NCBI GenBank assembly: GCA_024654345.1
Contig: JANLIN010000051.1
Location: forward strand, 1-6,571
Length of the DNA stretch: 6,571 bases
From: Candidatus Komeilibacteria bacterium
Lineage (GTDB): Bacteria; Patescibacteriota; Patescibacteriia; UBA1558
Reading direction: 5' to 3'
Shown one piece after another: positions 6,240-6,571 of this stretch. Position numbers and translations under genes: made by a program. Positions within the stretch are counted from its first letter, which is position 1; each line of letters starts with the position of its first letter. Below the pieces are notes generated by a model. That model was not told the DNA's origin, made no database searches, and saw only the letters and a list, made by a program, of their open reading frames with translations.

Positions 6240-6278
6240 AACTCCGCTATCATTGGTAGATGGCGGAGTTTTAGTTTT
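6240..6278 (+). terminator. Intrinsic terminator after rpoD
   Basis: ACTCCGCTATC (6241-6251) pairs with GATGGCGGAGT (6259-6269), with one G-T pair, around a 7-nt loop; A6240 can also pair with T6270. The run TTTTAGTTTT (6269-6278) follows. It starts 20 nt after the rpoD stop and has all the parts of a Rho-independent terminator, so rpoD is probably the last gene of its transcript. Confidence 0.85.
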
Positions 6279-6307
6279 AAATTCACACAATATACGGTTA
6301 AGTTGCA

Positions 6308-6341
6308 TTGTATTGACACGAGATATTGAGTATGATAGTGT
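6308..6341 (+). promoter_or_regulatory. Promoter for the partial gene at 6464 (two overlapping registers)
   Basis: A perfect TTGACA (6313-6318) is followed after 17 bp by TAGTGT (6336-6341), which keeps the key T, A and final T of a -10 box. Alternatively TTGTAT (6308-6313) is followed after 17 bp by TATGAT (6331-6336), a five-of-six -10 box. Either gives a start near 6343-6348 and a leader of roughly 115-120 nt. The sites follow directly after the rpoD terminator. Confidence 0.55.
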
Positions 6342-6391
6342 ACTAAGCTAACAAATATAGATCCTTAAAATCAGATAGAAATCTCACCTGA

Positions 6392-6443
6392 ATTCAGTTA
6401 TTTCGCCGAGAGTATGCCTGTACTTTGGGCGAAATAACTGAAT
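6392..6443 (+). promoter_or_regulatory. Long hairpin in the 5' leader (perfect 16-bp inverted repeat)
   Basis: ATTCAGTTATTTCGCC (6392-6407) is exactly complementary to GGCGAAATAACTGAAT (6428-6443). The 20-nt interior folds further: after one G/G mismatch, bases 6409-6415 pair with 6420-6426, including two G-U pairs, leaving the tetraloop GCCT (6416-6419). There is no T-tract after it, so it is not a simple terminator. It ends 9 nt before the Shine-Dalgarno sequence of the next gene. As DNA it could also be a large inverted-repeat binding site, but the near-continuous pairing points to an RNA structure. No known riboswitch family is recognised. Confidence 0.6.
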
Positions 6444-6452
6444 CATCAAACC

Positions 6453-6458
6453 AAGGAG
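6453..6458 (+). promoter_or_regulatory. Shine-Dalgarno sequence AAGGAG of the partial gene
   Basis: AAGGAG lies 5 nt before the ATG at 6464 and fixes that start. It is the only strong Shine-Dalgarno sequence before any gene start in the window; the other four visible starts have none. Confidence 0.8.
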
Positions 6459-6463
6459 ATAAA

Positions 6464-6571
6464 ATGGAAAAAATACAACTCTCGAAGATTGCACAGGAGT
6501 TTCTTTCTGTGGTCGCCAACTTCGTACTCATCGTCACTGATAAGACACATAGAGAACTTTATCATCTAAGG
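6464..6571 (+). CDS. Unrecognised protein, N-terminal 36 residues (3' partial)
   Basis: ATG at 6464 follows a good Shine-Dalgarno sequence and a promoter, and the frame stays open to the window edge. The visible protein begins MEKIQLSKIAQEFLSVV and ends THRELYHLR. Residues 13-24 are fairly hydrophobic (FLSVVANFVLIV), but charged residues follow directly, and it could be a buried helix/strand as well as a weak membrane segment. Nothing identifies a family from this length. The regulatory apparatus (promoter, long leader hairpin, strong Shine-Dalgarno) supports it as a real gene with its own control, separate from rpoD. Confidence 0.7.
   Translation, partial: MEKIQLSKIAQEFLSVVANFVLIVTDKTHRELYHLR

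Noticed and set aside
6388..6397. 10-bp palindrome CTGAATTCAG as an operator
   Set aside because: It overlaps the base of the long hairpin's left arm and is short enough to arise by chance; no second copy is seen.
6392..6443. CRISPR repeat or intrinsic terminator
   Set aside because: There is only one copy with no spacer array, and no T-tract follows the hairpin.

Overview
The window looks like part of a bacterial chromosome, most likely from the Candidate Phyla Radiation (Patescibacteria) or a similar streamlined lineage. This assignment is an inference. It rests on the DHR/SNT variant of the DHH-DHHA2 protein, starts that mostly lack Shine-Dalgarno sequences, a dnaG start that appears leaderless, and an ECF sigma factor next to an unfamiliar membrane protein. 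All confident genes are on the + strand. The stop codons used are TAA and TAG; no gene contains an in-frame TGA, so there is no sign of TGA recoding.

Region 1 (1-704) is the 3' part of a gene for a DHH/DHHA2 phosphoesterase related to family II inorganic pyrophosphatases. It is cut by the window edge. An in-frame TAA at 465-467 interrupts the C-terminal DHHA2 domain, yet the same frame stays open and recognisable up to a second stop at 702-704. Two usually conserved active-site positions also differ (DHH is DHR, SDT is SNT).

Region 2 (705-2963) starts with a terminator hairpin overlapping a good sigma-70-type promoter. It continues with a compact two-gene unit: an ECF-type sigma factor and, 1 nt later, a 518-residue single-pass membrane protein. 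The pair is best read as a sigma factor with its candidate membrane anti-sigma/sensor partner, although the partner has no zinc anti-sigma motif.

Region 3 (2964-6278) is the replication-initiation/transcription pair dnaG (primase) and rpoD (primary sigma factor), a version of the classic macromolecular-synthesis operon without rpsU in the window. A perfect 12-bp hairpin precedes dnaG, whose -10 box sits at the spacing expected for a leaderless mRNA. A small hairpin and T-tract sit directly against the rpoD start codon. RpoD carries an unusual N-terminal tail of about 70 residues, very rich in lysine and without acidic residues. A good terminator follows rpoD.

Region 4 (6279-6571) is the least explained part. 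A promoter is followed by a leader of roughly 115-120 nt with a perfect 16-bp inverted repeat that can fold into a long hairpin, then the only strong Shine-Dalgarno sequence in the window and the first 36 codons of an unrecognised gene. This leader is the best candidate for an undescribed regulatory element here.
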